Source of the DNA: a virus
IMG/VR virus record: IMGVR_UViG_3300045950_000158
Span: 1 to 20,966 of that record
Length of the DNA: 20,966 bases
Strand: one strand, 5' to 3'
Shown: in pieces, positions 1 through 8,400 of the stretch
Numbering within the stretch: position 1 is the stretch's first letter
How the letters are laid out: every line of letters begins with the position of its first letter
Translations under genes and position numbers: made by a program
Notes under the pieces: generated by a model
Database searches by the model: none
The model's input: the letters and a program-made list of their open reading frames with translations, nothing else
What the model was told of the DNA's origin: nothing

Positions 1-387
1 AAGGCCGGTTTCACGAACCGTCCGCTCGAAGTCCGGCTCGATCTGCTGATGCAGGATCATCAGGACCATCGCGGAGATGCCCAGCCATTTGTGGACCCGG
101 TACATGCGGTCGAGTCCGCCGAACAATGGCTCCACCAGAGGCGGCCGTGCGGCGAGGATCAGGGTCTGCGCCATTGCGACAACCGCCGCGGCCCCAACTG
201 CAATGCCGAGCGCCGCATCCGCGCCATAGGGCGCATAGGTGTTGAACCCGAGCAGCGCCGCCAGCAGGCATGGCAGCGCTACCAGCAACGGGCCCATCAA
301 GGGCAGAGGCGATATGACGGGAAGCCGGGGCGGTGTCGGAAAGCCGGGCGCCGGGACATCACTGGCGCGATGCACTGCGTCAGTCAT
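1..387 (-). CDS. Ferric-reductase-like transmembrane protein (heme b), 3' end cut by window edge
   Basis: The frame is open from ATG at 387 to the window edge, giving the first 129 residues. Two hydrophobic segments (about 32-50 and 60-80) are followed by RMYRVHKWLG and a third hydrophobic stretch ending ILHQQ. The histidines at residues 99 and 113 are 14 apart, as expected for heme b ligands of the ferric reductase-like transmembrane domain. That family moves electrons across the inner membrane, often to a C-terminal flavin/ferredoxin-reductase module, which would lie outside the window. The start overlaps the PepSY stop by 8 nt and has a strong AAGGAGG ribosome binding site inside the PepSY tail, so the two are co-translated. 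The substrate cannot be told from this fragment. Confidence 0.75.
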   Translation of the reverse strand, partial: MTDAVHRASDVPAPGFPTPPRLPVISPLPLMGPLLVALPCLLAALLGFNTYAPYGADAALGIAVGAAAVVAMAQTLILAARPPLVEPLFGGLDRMYRVHKWLGISAMVLMILHQQIEPDFERTVRETGL

Positions 388-700
388 CGTCGCCTCCTTC
401 GCGATCCCGGCGGGGGCGATCGTCGTCGTCCTCGTCCTCGTATTCGAACTCGATCACCTCGAGCGTCGCCGGATGAACGGTCACCTCGATCCGGCGCCCC
501 TCGGCGTCGCGGCCGTCGATCTCGTAGCAGCCGTCGTCGATCTTGATCCTGCGCACCGTCCAGCCGTTCTCCTCGGCCAACCGGGCGACGGCGTCGCGCG
601 GCTGCCAGTCGGCCATCGGCACGAAGCAGTCGTCGTCCGCCAGCGCGACACCGGCCGGAAAGACGGCGAGAAAGCCGAGAATTGTCAATGTCTTCTTCAT
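380..700 (-). CDS. Secreted PepSY domain protein
   Basis: The protein has 106 residues. It starts with a signal peptide (MKK, hydrophobic core, cleavage likely after ALA at about residue 21). A single PepSY-type repeat follows at about 30-90, with the family pattern of a helix then paired strands (GWTVRRIKIDDGCYEI, then RIEVTVHP...LEVIEFE). The tail is unusually acidic, then Arg/Asp-rich. PepSY proteins are periplasmic and are often encoded beside two-component systems and membrane cytochromes. Their molecular role is poorly defined, with peptidase inhibition or redox/metal sensing proposed. A GAGGAG ribosome site lies just before the ATG. It forms an operon with the downstream ferric-reductase-like gene and is divergent from the response regulator gene, which may control it. 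Confidence 0.82.
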   Translation of the reverse strand: MKKTLTILGFLAVFPAGVALADDDCFVPMADWQPRDAVARLAEENGWTVRRIKIDDGCYEIDGRDAEGRRIEVTVHPATLEVIEFEYEDEDDDDRPRRDREGGDDD

Positions 701-751
701 GGGCCAAACTCCTCGCTGCGGCCATCTTGACGAAATTCATGCGCGGCGAAG

Positions 752-801
752 CTGACGGCAGCCTGAAGGGACGCAGCCCCGCCGCTTCAGCTTCTTGTCA
801 G
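752..801. promoter_or_regulatory. Paired, oppositely oriented response-regulator boxes in a divergent promoter region
   Basis: The gap 701-845 between the PepSY and response regulator genes contains CTGAC-N6-CTGAA on the plus strand (752-767) and the same CTGAC-N6-CTGAA on the minus strand (801-786). The two are symmetric about 776.5. Two 5-bp half-sites with 11-bp spacing match the geometry of OmpR/PhoB-family sites, such as the CTTAA-N6-CTTAA boxes of QseB/PmrA. The inference is that the adjacent regulator binds here and controls both directions. The same dyad could also form a hairpin in a transcript. I could not assign convincing -35/-10 elements. Confidence 0.5.
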
Positions 802-845
802 CCAGACGGATCATGGAGGGTCATCGGAAGAGGACGGGGACGAGG

Positions 846-1505
846 ATGCGAATCCTGCTGATCGAGGACGACACGGTGCTTGGCGCGGCGGTGCGCGACC
901 AGATCGCGGCCGATGGGCAGTCGGCCGATTGGGTGATGCGCCTCGATGCGGCCGGCGACGCGGCGAAATCCGCGTCCTACGATCTGATCCTGCTCGACCT
1001 GATGCTGCCGGACGGTCGCGGGATCGGCTTCCTGAAGAGCCTGCGCGCGCGCGGTGACGTGACCCCGGTCATCATCCTGACCGCGCTCGACCAGGTGTCG
1101 GATCGGATCGAAGGGCTGAACGCGGGCGCCGACGACTATCTCGTGAAGCCCTTCGATCTCGCTGAGTTGTCCGCGCGGATCGGGTCTGTCGCTCGACGCT
1201 ACAGCGGAAACCCTAATCCAATCGTCACCCACGGGCCGCTGGAAATCGACCTCGCCGCCCGCAGCGTTCATCGCGACGGCAAGCTGGTGCAACTGACCGC
1301 AAGGGAATGGGCGCTGTTCGAAGCTTTCCTCGCACGTCCCGGTCAGCTGCTGTCCAAGGCACAGCTGGAGGAGAAGCTCTACGCCTTCGACGCCGAGGTG
1401 GAGAGCAACACCATCGAGGTCCATGTCAGCCGCCTGCGCAAGAAGCTCGGGGCTTCGGTCATCGAGACCGAGCGCGGCATGGGCTACAGGCTGGGCAAAT
1501 CATGA
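846..1505 (+). CDS. OmpR-family two-component response regulator (QseB/PmrA-like)
   Basis: The protein has 219 residues. The start at 846 was chosen because the receiver domain begins there (MRILLIEDD) behind a GAGG ribosome site; an in-frame upstream ATG at 795 would add a non-conserved tail. The receiver domain spans about 1-115, with acidic pocket E7/D8/D9, phospho-acceptor D51 (LLDLMLPD), T79 and K101 (LVKPF). A winged-helix DNA-binding domain spans about 125-219, with the recognition-helix region NTIEVHVSRLRKKL and the C-terminal GMGYRL hairpin. It overlaps the kinase gene by ATGA, so the two form one operon. The likely target is its own divergent promoter region, where paired CTGAC-N6-CTGAA boxes are seen. 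The signal is unknown. Confidence 0.93.
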   Translation: MRILLIEDDTVLGAAVRDQIAADGQSADWVMRLDAAGDAAKSASYDLILLDLMLPDGRGIGFLKSLRARGDVTPVIILTALDQVSDRIEGLNAGADDYLVKPFDLAELSARIGSVARRYSGNPNPIVTHGPLEIDLAARSVHRDGKLVQLTAREWALFEAFLARPGQLLSKAQLEEKLYAFDAEVESNTIEVHVSRLRKKLGASVIETERGMGYRLGKS

Positions 1506-2860
1506 AATGGCCTGCGAGCCTTCAGGGCCGGCTCGGCCTGTCGCTCGGCCTGGCGCTTACGGTGCTGTGGCTGCTCGCGGCGACGGTAACGGCCGTGATC
1601 GTCCGGGGCGAGCTGGACGAGGTCTTCGACAGCGCCCTGCGGGAGACTGCGGAACGGATCCTGCCGCTTGCGGTGACCGATATCGTCGGGCGGGAAGATC
1701 AGGGCGTGACGCAGCGGCTCGCGCCCATCCGGGAGCACGACGAATTCTTCACCTACCTCGTGCGCGATGCCGAGGGGCGCATCCTGCTGCAATCGCACGC
1801 GGCCGACCCTGCCGTGTTCCCACCCTGGGACGGTCAGGGGTTTCGGCAGACCGCAACCCACCGGCTCTACAGCGACGCGGCGCTTCAGGACACGATCCGG
1901 ATCACCGTGGCCGAGCCGCTGGCCCATCGCGCGTCCGTCGCGCGTGAGATCCAGATGGGCCTCGGCCTGCCGCTGCTCATTGTGCTGCCGATCGCGCTGG
2001 CGGCGATCATTCTTGCCGTTCGCTTCAGCCTTGATCCGCTGCGCCGGTTCCGTGCTCGGCTGGATGCGCGCGGCGCCCGCGACCTATCGGAGGTTCCTGC
2101 CAGCGATCTGCCGACGGAGATTAGTCCATTGGCCAAGACGCTCAATGGCCTTCTGGCCCGCTTGCGCGAGGCGTTCGAGGCCGAGCGCAGCTTTGCTGCG
2201 AACGCGGCCCACGAGTTGAGAACGCCTCTGGCCGGCGCAATCGCTCAGGCGCAGCGGCTGAGGGCGGAGACGCAGGAGTCGGCCACCGAAGCTCGTGCCG
2301 CCGAGATCGAGGCGACACTCAAACGTCTGACCCGACTCTCCGAACGCCTCATGCAGCTTGCGCGGGCCGAAGGCGGGCGGCTGCGGATGGACCGGAGCGC
2401 AGATCTCAGGGAGGTTGCACGCGTGATGGTGGACGATCTTGAGCGCGTCAGCACGAAGGGCCGCATCGCGCTGACGCTGCCGAGTACAGCCGTCATGTCC
2501 GACATCGACCCCGACGCCTTCGCCATCCTGTGCCGCAACCTAGTGGAAAACGCGCTCCGGCACGGAGCCGAAAACATGACGGTCGACGTCACGTTGACCG
2601 CGGACGGGCTGCTGTCTGTCGCGAACGACGGCCCGGTCCTGCCACGCGAGATGCTCGACCGCCTCACGGCGCGCTTCGAAAGGGCGAACGCGAATGCCGA
2701 CGGTAGTGGGCTTGGCCTCGCCATCGTCGCCGCCATTGCTGGCCGGATCGGCAGCTCGCTCATCCTGGAGTCGCCACGTCCGGGTGCATCATCCGGTTTC
2801 CAGGCGTCGATCAGGTTGCCAACTGAGGTCTCGGACACCACCGCGAGGCGCGACGCGTAG
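1502..2860 (+). CDS. Two-component sensor histidine kinase (QseC/PmrB-like)
   Basis: The protein has 452 residues. The ATG at 1502 overlaps the regulator stop (ATGA). Transmembrane helix 1 is at about 12-34, a periplasmic sensor region at about 35-152, and transmembrane helix 2 at about 153-174. A HAMP-like linker follows, then the dimerisation/phospho-acceptor helix with AAHELRTPL (H237), the N box NLVENALRH (N346, N350), the G1 motif NDGP (D376) and the G2 motif GSGLGLAI (401-408). This is a complete class I kinase that should phosphorylate the adjacent regulator. The periplasmic part has no motif I can tie to a ligand. The C-terminal dozen residues after RLPTEV are not typical of the core, and the gene ends only 21 bp from the first phage gene. 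Confidence 0.93.
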   Translation: MKWPASLQGRLGLSLGLALTVLWLLAATVTAVIVRGELDEVFDSALRETAERILPLAVTDIVGREDQGVTQRLAPIREHDEFFTYLVRDAEGRILLQSHAADPAVFPPWDGQGFRQTATHRLYSDAALQDTIRITVAEPLAHRASVAREIQMGLGLPLLIVLPIALAAIILAVRFSLDPLRRFRARLDARGARDLSEVPASDLPTEISPLAKTLNGLLARLREAFEAERSFAANAAHELRTPLAGAIAQAQRLRAETQESATEARAAEIEATLKRLTRLSERLMQLARAEGGRLRMDRSADLREVARVMVDDLERVSTKGRIALTLPSTAVMSDIDPDAFAILCRNLVENALRHGAENMTVDVTLTADGLLSVANDGPVLPREMLDRLTARFERANANADGSGLGLAIVAAIAGRIGSSLILESPRPGASSGFQASIRLPTEVSDTTARRDA

Positions 2861-2881
2861 CAGGAGACGGGTGCCGGAACA
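2861..2881. other. Host/prophage boundary zone
   Basis: These 21 bp lie between the TAG stop of the kinase gene (plus strand) and the TGA stop of the terminal phage spanin gene (minus strand). Everything to the left is ordinary chromosome and everything to the right is phage. A junction must therefore fall here or in the last codons of either gene. No tRNA gene, integrase or obvious inverted end is visible, and the matching right end lies outside the window. Confidence 0.4.
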
Positions 2882-3130
2882 TCAGCAAACCCGCGCTTGG
2901 TCCCGCATCACGGCATAATCGGCCATCATGTCCGCGACCGCCGAGCCCTCCGGCAGGAGAGCCAGTTCGTCGGCTGCCTGCGCCTGAAACTCCCTGCTAT
3001 ATTCGACGACCGGCGGACATGCCCCGTGTCCGCCGAGGTCAGAACTGACTGTCGCGCAGCCGCTCAGCCAGATCGTCGCGAGAACGAGGGCGACGCGCGG
3101 TCGCCTCGAGCATCCGTCTCTGTGCGTCAT
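2882..3130 (-). CDS. Outer-membrane spanin lipoprotein (o-spanin, Rz1-like), lysis cassette A
   Basis: The protein has 82 residues. An Arg-rich N-terminus and hydrophobic core lead to the lipobox WLSGC, with lipidated cysteine at residue 25. The mature part is about 58 residues and helical (EFQAQAADELALLPEG...MMADYAVMRDQ). Its 5' end overlaps the 3' end of the neighbouring i-spanin gene in another frame by 92 bp, the hallmark of Rz/Rz1 pairs. O-spanins pair with the i-spanin across the periplasm and fuse inner and outer membranes at the last step of lysis. The start at 3130 was chosen because it gives a proper lipoprotein signal; a longer in-frame ORF to 3280 has no signal. This is the last gene of the phage operon before the chromosome. 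Confidence 0.75.
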   Translation of the reverse strand: MTHRDGCSRRPRVALVLATIWLSGCATVSSDLGGHGACPPVVEYSREFQAQAADELALLPEGSAVADMMADYAVMRDQARVC

Positions 3131-3296
3131 GGGTTTTCTCCATGGTCTCGATCTGCTCGGCCAGCCGGCCGGCGCGCTCGCCGGAGCGTCGCAGGGAAAG
3201 CAGGAACAGAAGGATCGCGAGTGCGATGACGCCGTAGCGGAGCGCCGTGCGCGCCCATGCGGATCCGGCGAGCGTGGCAAGGAGCCCGCCGATCAC
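3039..3296 (-). CDS. Inner-membrane spanin (i-spanin, Rz-like), lysis cassette A
   Basis: The protein has 85 residues. One N-terminal transmembrane helix lies at about residues 19-38 (ALRYGVIALAILLFLLSL). It is followed by a charged, helix-forming periplasmic segment (RAGRLAEQIETMEKTHDAQRRMLE) of the coiled-coil type. The start overlaps the stop of the M15 peptidase gene by ATGA, and the 3' part overlaps the lipoprotein gene. Topology, size and the nested lipoprotein partner all fit the Rz component of a two-gene spanin. Sequence similarity alone would not identify it, because spanins diverge quickly; the call rests on architecture. Confidence 0.72.
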   Translation of the reverse strand: MIGGLLATLAGSAWARTALRYGVIALAILLFLLSLRRSGERAGRLAEQIETMEKTHDAQRRMLEATARRPRSRDDLAERLRDSQF

Positions 3297-3967
3297 CGCC
3301 GCCCCCGGCGCCAGTCATCGAGGCGGGCGTAGATCGTGACCGCGATGCCGCCGAGAGCGACCGCGATGAACACCCACCGCAACGTGTCGAGATACGGCAC
3401 GAGTGGCAGGATTGCGGATTGGGTCTCCGCCAGGACGCTCTGCGCGACCTCCACGCCCGCAGCACCCAACGTCGCCACACCGGCCGCGCCACCGCCCTTC
3501 ATGGTGCGGCTGGCGGCCAAAACCTCTCGCGCTGGTGGCGTTTCTTCGGCGAAGGCAGTCGCCCGGACCGGGAACCGTTCGCCCCACTGTCGCGCCGGAC
3601 CGAGATCGACATGGATGAACCCCGAGCGCGGGTAGAAGCCGAAGCCGAGGAACCCGACCTCGCGCGCCGCAGCCTCGAACGCCACCGGGTCGTGGTTCGC
3701 CATGGCGATGTCGAAGGCGGCGCCATCGAGATGCTTCGACCGGGCCGCGCCGCCGACGGCACGGTTGTGCTCGGGGCTGCGATAGGCCGAGCGGACGATC
3801 AGCGGCTTGCCCAGCCGGTCGCGGAGCGCCTGCAGCTTGTCGAGGGCGGGTTCGTTGATCAGCAGCTTGCCGGTGCCCCGGCAGGCGATCTCGGCGGGCG
3901 AGAAGTTCGGCCAGCGCCAGGTGCTCTCGGGGACATCGCGCCAGTGGTCGTAGAAGGTCGTGGTCAT
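3293..3967 (-). CDS. Peptidase M15 family endolysin with C-terminal membrane anchor
   Basis: The protein has 224 residues. The M15A-type zinc peptidase domain occupies about 1-130. Motif SKHLDGAAFDI supplies S77, H79 and D86, and FIHVDLG supplies H119 and D121, matching the SxHxxGxAxD...HxD zinc/catalytic pattern. An upstream conserved block, RSAYRSPEHNRAVGGA, precedes them. Such enzymes cut peptide bonds in peptidoglycan stems. Unusually, a linker (about 140-190) leads to a C-terminal transmembrane helix at about 196-214 (LRWVFIAVALGGIAVTIYA), so the product may be tethered to the inner membrane. A GGAGG ribosome site precedes the ATG. It is coupled to the spanin pair by ATGA and separated from the upstream genes by an intrinsic terminator. 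Confidence 0.85.
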   Translation of the reverse strand: MTTTFYDHWRDVPESTWRWPNFSPAEIACRGTGKLLINEPALDKLQALRDRLGKPLIVRSAYRSPEHNRAVGGAARSKHLDGAAFDIAMANHDPVAFEAAAREVGFLGFGFYPRSGFIHVDLGPARQWGERFPVRATAFAEETPPAREVLAASRTMKGGGAAGVATLGAAGVEVAQSVLAETQSAILPLVPYLDTLRWVFIAVALGGIAVTIYARLDDWRRGRR

Positions 3968-3980
3968 GGGATCCTCCAGA

Positions 3981-4007
3981 AACGAAAAACCCGCCTCGAG
4001 GGCGGGT
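3981..4007 (-). terminator. Intrinsic terminator upstream of lysis cassette A
   Basis: Read on the minus strand, a 7-bp perfect stem (ACCCGCC / GGCGGGT, 4007-4001 and 3995-3989) with a 5-nt loop is followed at once by TTTTCGTTT. The stem overlaps the first T of that tract. It lies after the DUF6127 gene stop and only about 13 bp before the M15 peptidase start, leaving no room for a separate promoter. Expression of cassette A would therefore need readthrough or antitermination. Confidence 0.75.
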
Positions 4008-4041
4008 CATTGCGGGCTGATGAATGGGGGATGGGGCGCGG

Positions 4042-4329
4042 CTACGGGCCGCCGCCGAAGATCTTGAGCTTGATGGCGATGCCTGCGAGCAGCGCCAGCA
4101 TGACGCCGGTGGTGATCATGCGAACGGCGGTCTGCATCGCGGTGCGCCGCACCAGACGGATGCAATCCACCAGGGAGCGCAGATCGCGGATGTCGAGCGC
4201 GGCTTCGTCGCCGTCGAGCCCGACATCGGCCAGCGCGCGCTTCGCGCCTTCCTCGGCCGCCCGGGTCAGGATCGCTTCGAACTCGGCGTCGGGCATGCGG
4301 ACGTAGCCCTCGGATCGGGGTGGGGTCAT
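4042..4329 (-). CDS. Small membrane protein, DUF6127-like
   Basis: The protein has 95 residues. An acidic amphipathic N-terminal half (EFEAILTRAAEEGAKRALADVGLDG, then DIRDLRSLVD) leads to one transmembrane helix at about 69-88 (VRMITTGVMLALLAGIAIKL) and a short C-terminus, GGGP. The pattern matches the small DUF6127 family found beside phage and GTA tail genes in alphaproteobacteria, from memory of that family's layout; its function is unknown. The start at 4329 was chosen for its AGGAGGA ribosome site. A pinholin- or holin-like role is possible because it sits just before an endolysin/spanin set, but a single C-terminal helix is not diagnostic. Confidence 0.6.
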   Translation of the reverse strand: MTPPRSEGYVRMPDAEFEAILTRAAEEGAKRALADVGLDGDEAALDIRDLRSLVDCIRLVRRTAMQTAVRMITTGVMLALLAGIAIKLKIFGGGP

Positions 4330-4348
4330 CGGGTCCTCCTTCCGCCGC

Positions 4349-5425
4349 TCAGCCGATCTTGCAGCCCCAGAAGGACGTGTGGTCGGCCGCGAAGTAGCCG
4401 TCCGCGACCCGGAAGTACCCCTGCAGCTCGACGGTATCGCCCGCGGTGAGCGGCACCATGGTCTGCAGCCAGATGGCAGTGGCGAGCGAGACGTGGGTGG
4501 CGGAGATTTCGCCGAGGGAGCCGCGGATTTCGGTCGTGCCATTGAGGACGAGCCGCCCGCTCATCCGCGCGGTCGTACTGGCGTTGACCTTGTAGAGCAG
4601 CGTCGCGCCGAAGAGGTAGGTGCCATCCGAAGGCGCCACGAAAATGTTGTTCGCGGCGTCGAACGCGCCCTGATCGTTGTAGTCGGTGTTGTTGAGGCCG
4701 ATCTTCGTCCAGGTTCCGACGCCCACGTAGTTGTCGTAGTTGGTCCAGGCCTTGAAGCGAGGCAGGCGCGGCTGGTCGACGATGCCGGTGGCGTTGTCGA
4801 CGCTCAGCCCGTCGAAGAAGGTGCTGCCGTCGGCCGAGACCGCGAGGCGGAAGCGGTCGGAGCCGAAGAGCCCCACCAGCGCCTTGGTCACGAAGCCGGT
4901 CTGCAGCGTCAGGCCGAGATCGTCGCCAGCGGCCTCCTTGTTCATGGTGTAGAACAGATCGCCGGTGCCACCCTCGGCCACGGACTTCGCCGTCCAAAGC
5001 GCGGCGTTGAGCTTGGCCGAGAACGGGTTCGACGCATCTGCCGTCGTGCCCAACCCTAGCAGCGCCATGTTCTGCAGCGCCGTGGGCGTGGTGCCGACCC
5101 AGTCCGCGCCGTCATAGACCAGCAGCAGGCCCTCGTCCTCGACCCATGCCCGCCACCCGCTCCGCGGCGGCAGACGCAGCCACGCGCCGTCCGTCCAGAG
5201 CGCCACGTTCAGGTCCCACCCCGCCCAGTCGCCGGTGGCGCCGGAGCCGACGATGTAGCGGTCGCCATCGGCAGGGTTCGCTGGTGGTGCTACCAAGTCG
5301 CGGTCGAGCACCGAGAGCTGGACGAGCCCGTCGAGGATCCGCAGCGCCTCGTTGTGGGTGACGTGCTTCTGGGCCTGCGCCGCCAGGATGTAGGGCAGCA
5401 GGAGATGGGTCGTGGCGTCGGACAT
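4349..5425 (-). CDS. DUF2793 tail protein with C1q-like C-terminal domain (probable receptor-binding fibre)
   Basis: The protein has 358 residues. Residues 1-115 match the DUF2793 pattern (LLPYILAAQAQKHVTHNEAL, then PADGDRYIVG, W..G..A.W and GLLLVYDGADW), a domain common at the N-terminus of Rhodobacteraceae phage and GTA-adjacent fibre proteins. Residues about 120-220 are a linker or shaft region. Residues about 222-358 look like a C1q/TNF-type jelly roll: W...T/Y positions, then NNIFVAPSDGTYLFGATLLYK, a central ...AIWLQTMVPLTAGDTVELQGYF, and a terminal HTSFWGCKIG. C1q folds form trimers and bind ligands, so this would be the receptor-contacting tip. The gene follows the giant tail-tip gene by 10 bp. 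Confidence 0.75.
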   Translation of the reverse strand: MSDATTHLLLPYILAAQAQKHVTHNEALRILDGLVQLSVLDRDLVAPPANPADGDRYIVGSGATGDWAGWDLNVALWTDGAWLRLPPRSGWRAWVEDEGLLLVYDGADWVGTTPTALQNMALLGLGTTADASNPFSAKLNAALWTAKSVAEGGTGDLFYTMNKEAAGDDLGLTLQTGFVTKALVGLFGSDRFRLAVSADGSTFFDGLSVDNATGIVDQPRLPRFKAWTNYDNYVGVGTWTKIGLNNTDYNDQGAFDAANNIFVAPSDGTYLFGATLLYKVNASTTARMSGRLVLNGTTEIRGSLGEISATHVSLATAIWLQTMVPLTAGDTVELQGYFRVADGYFAADHTSFWGCKIG

Positions 5426-5435
5426 GGGATGGCCT

Positions 5436-8400
5436 TCAGAGTATCAGCGTGACGGTCTTGGGCGCGCCCCGCCCCACGAGGGCGGAGAGCTGGAAGATGC
5501 GGACGGTGAGGTTGTCGCCGGGGCCGAGCGGCGCGCCCCAATCGGCGCTCTGCTGGGCGGCCGTGTAGGTCGCGCTGGTGGTGGTCGTGCTCAGCACCCG
5601 CTTCACAGTAGGGCCGTCGAGGATCTCCACCTCGTAGGCTTCCAGTTCCTCGGCCAGCGGCACCTCCAGCCCGCCCCAGCTGTCGGCCGCGAGCGCGCGG
5701 GACCGGCGCGTCCAGCGGATGGTGAGATCACCGGGCGTGCGCGGCGCGCGCCATGGCTGCTCGACATGGGCAACCGAGAACGGCCGCAGTCCGACGCCCT
5801 CGGGCGTGAAGGACTGCGCGACGTAGGTCTCGTCGTTGACCGGGCGGCTCGCCGGGCCGATGCGCCAGTTCCACGAGATGCCGAGATCAGCCTCGGCGAC
5901 TGGCAGGGACGCCAGCGCGGTGTCCAGCACAACGACCCGCGCGCCCGCCGGCGCGGGATTGCCCATGGCGCCCTCGGTGCCGCGCTGGCCGCGCAGGAGC
6001 CGGGTGAGATGATACCGACCCGGCGCCAGTAGCTCGGCCGCGCCCGCCTGCACGATCTCCCAGACGCCGGGCGCACTCTCGATGGCGAGCGCGTTGGCCC
6101 CACCGAACAGGGTCAGGTCGGTGACACTTTCGAGCGTGCCGGAGACCAGATCGACGACCAGCGCATTGCCGAGATCGAAGCGCGAGGTCGGGCCCGGATA
6201 GAAGTCCGACACCAGCCTGCCAATCCGGGCGCGGCTGCTGAAGGTGGTCAGCAATGCAAACCCATCCGCCCCCGGGCTGCGGAAGACCGCCAACTCGCCC
6301 GGCCAGGGAACCGCATGGGCGGCCACCATCGGCCGGTGCGCGGGCTGGTCCTCGGACAGTTGCGGCAGGTCGAGCGTCACCACATCCGGCGCACCGAAGA
6401 CCACGGACCGGGTCAGCGTGGCCGGACGCGGATCGCCAGGCGGCAGGTCATAGGCGGCGCGGTCCTGACGGACAGCCTCGATGCCACGCCCATCAGAGTC
6501 CGCGATGGACACCAGCCGCAACTCCATCTCGCGACCGTCATGCGCGAAGCGGATCGCGTCGGCCGGATCGAGCGCGAGCCGCGAGGGCGGCAGACGGAAC
6601 GCCGCCGTCTCGCGCCCCACCCACGCCTCCATCAACGCGCGGCGGCAGCGGCGCTCGGCCTCCTCGGGCGGGACCGCCATGGGAAAGGACTCCGAGCCGA
6701 TCCGGGTCGTGTCGACGGTGATCCGCCGCGCCTCGACGAGGGCCGCGTCGTAGTCTTCGTCGGCACGGGAGACCTGCCATTTCAGGGCCTGCGGCAGTTC
6801 GGTCTCCTGGCCGCGCGTCAGTTCCTGCACGTCGCCCTCACGGGCGGCCACCAGATCGTCGGGCGCGAGGGTGGCGACAGAGGCCCGGCCGCGCATGACG
6901 AAGCGGATCACGCCCTCGGTCTCCACCGCATCGAAGCCGAAGTGGCGCGACAGCGTGGTGATCGAGGCGCGCGGGCTTTCCAGCGCCGTGATGGCGTAGC
7001 CCTCGACCGCGCCCCAGAGGCCCGAGACGTCGATCCGGGGCCCGGGCAACCCCGCACGCAGGCAGAGATGCCGGACCAGTGCTGCCAGCGACACCGCGCC
7101 GAGACGGCCGGTCAGCCAGTGGCCGAGCCGCCAGTTCGCGCCGTCCGTCCAGACGTCGGTGAGCGCCGGGAAGAACGGATAGGGCCGCGCGTCCCAGGTC
7201 CAGGCAGCGCATTCGGGGACGTGCACCATGCGGCCGCCGTAGACCGACGACACCGGGTTGTTCGCCGGAGTGCCCCACCAGAGATACGTCGCTTCCAGAT
7301 AAGCGCGCTGGATCGCGTCATCGCGCCAGCCGCGTGAGAAATGCGGCGTGAAGCTTTCCGACGATTTCGGGTCGAAGAAGACGTTCGGCTGGTTTGTGCC
7401 CCGGTCGATGGCCGGGCAGCCGAGCTCGGTGAACCAGATCGCCTTGGACTCGGGTACCCACGCGGTCGGCGTCCCGCTCTCCACCCCGCCCGGACGGTCG
7501 TAGTGCGCGTTCGACCACCAGGCGCGCAGATCCTTGTAGCGGAAGACCCATGGCTTGCCGGCGGCGCCATCGGTGATGGGCGTCCGGACCTGCGCCGACC
7601 GGTCGGCGGCGCTTGCATAGAACCAGTCGAAGCCCTCGCCACCCGCGATGTTCGCCTGCAGGTAGGCGCGGTCGTAGATCGCGGGCCAGCCCTCGTTCGG
7701 GGGCTCGCTCGAACCGATGGCGCTCGCCCCCTCACCGTCGGCATGCTCGAAGCCGTCGCGCCAGTCGGAGAGCGGCATGTAGTTGTCGATCCCGACGAAA
7801 TCGATCTCCGGATCGGCCCAGAGTGGATCGAGGTGGAAGAACACGTCGCCCGAGCCGTCGCCCGGCTGGTGCCCGAAATACTCCGACCAGTCCGCCGCGT
7901 AGCCGATCTTCGTCCCGGACCCGAGGATCGAGCGCACATCCGCGAGCAGATCCCGATAGGCCTGCACGGCCGGATAGGTGGACGCGCCCGAGCGGATGGT
8001 GGTCAGCCCCGGCATCTCGGTCCCGATGAGGAATGCATCGACCCCGCCCGCCGCCGCGCAGAGATGGGCGTAGTGCAGCACCATGCGCCGAAGACCCCAG
8101 TCGCCCGATGGCCCGGTCCAGGAGACCGACTCACCCGAGACGCTGAAGCTGGCGGGCGTGGCCGCGCCAAACAGCGCCGCCACTTGGCTTGCGGCCGTGG
8201 CGGTCTTGTCCACGGTTCCGGCGAAGCCAGCGGCAGGCGAACAGGTGATCCGGCCCCGCCAGGGGAATACAGGCTGGCCCGTCTCCGCGGCGTTGTCGCT
8301 GTAGGGGTTCGGCAGCGTGTTGCCGGGCGGGACATCCATCAGGATGAACGGATAGAAGGTGACGCGCAGCCCGCGCGCCTTCATCTCCTGGATCGCCTGC

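Noticed and set aside
3257-4306. 349-codon plus-strand frame
   Set aside because: It is antisense to the M15 peptidase, whose zinc motifs are clear on the minus strand.
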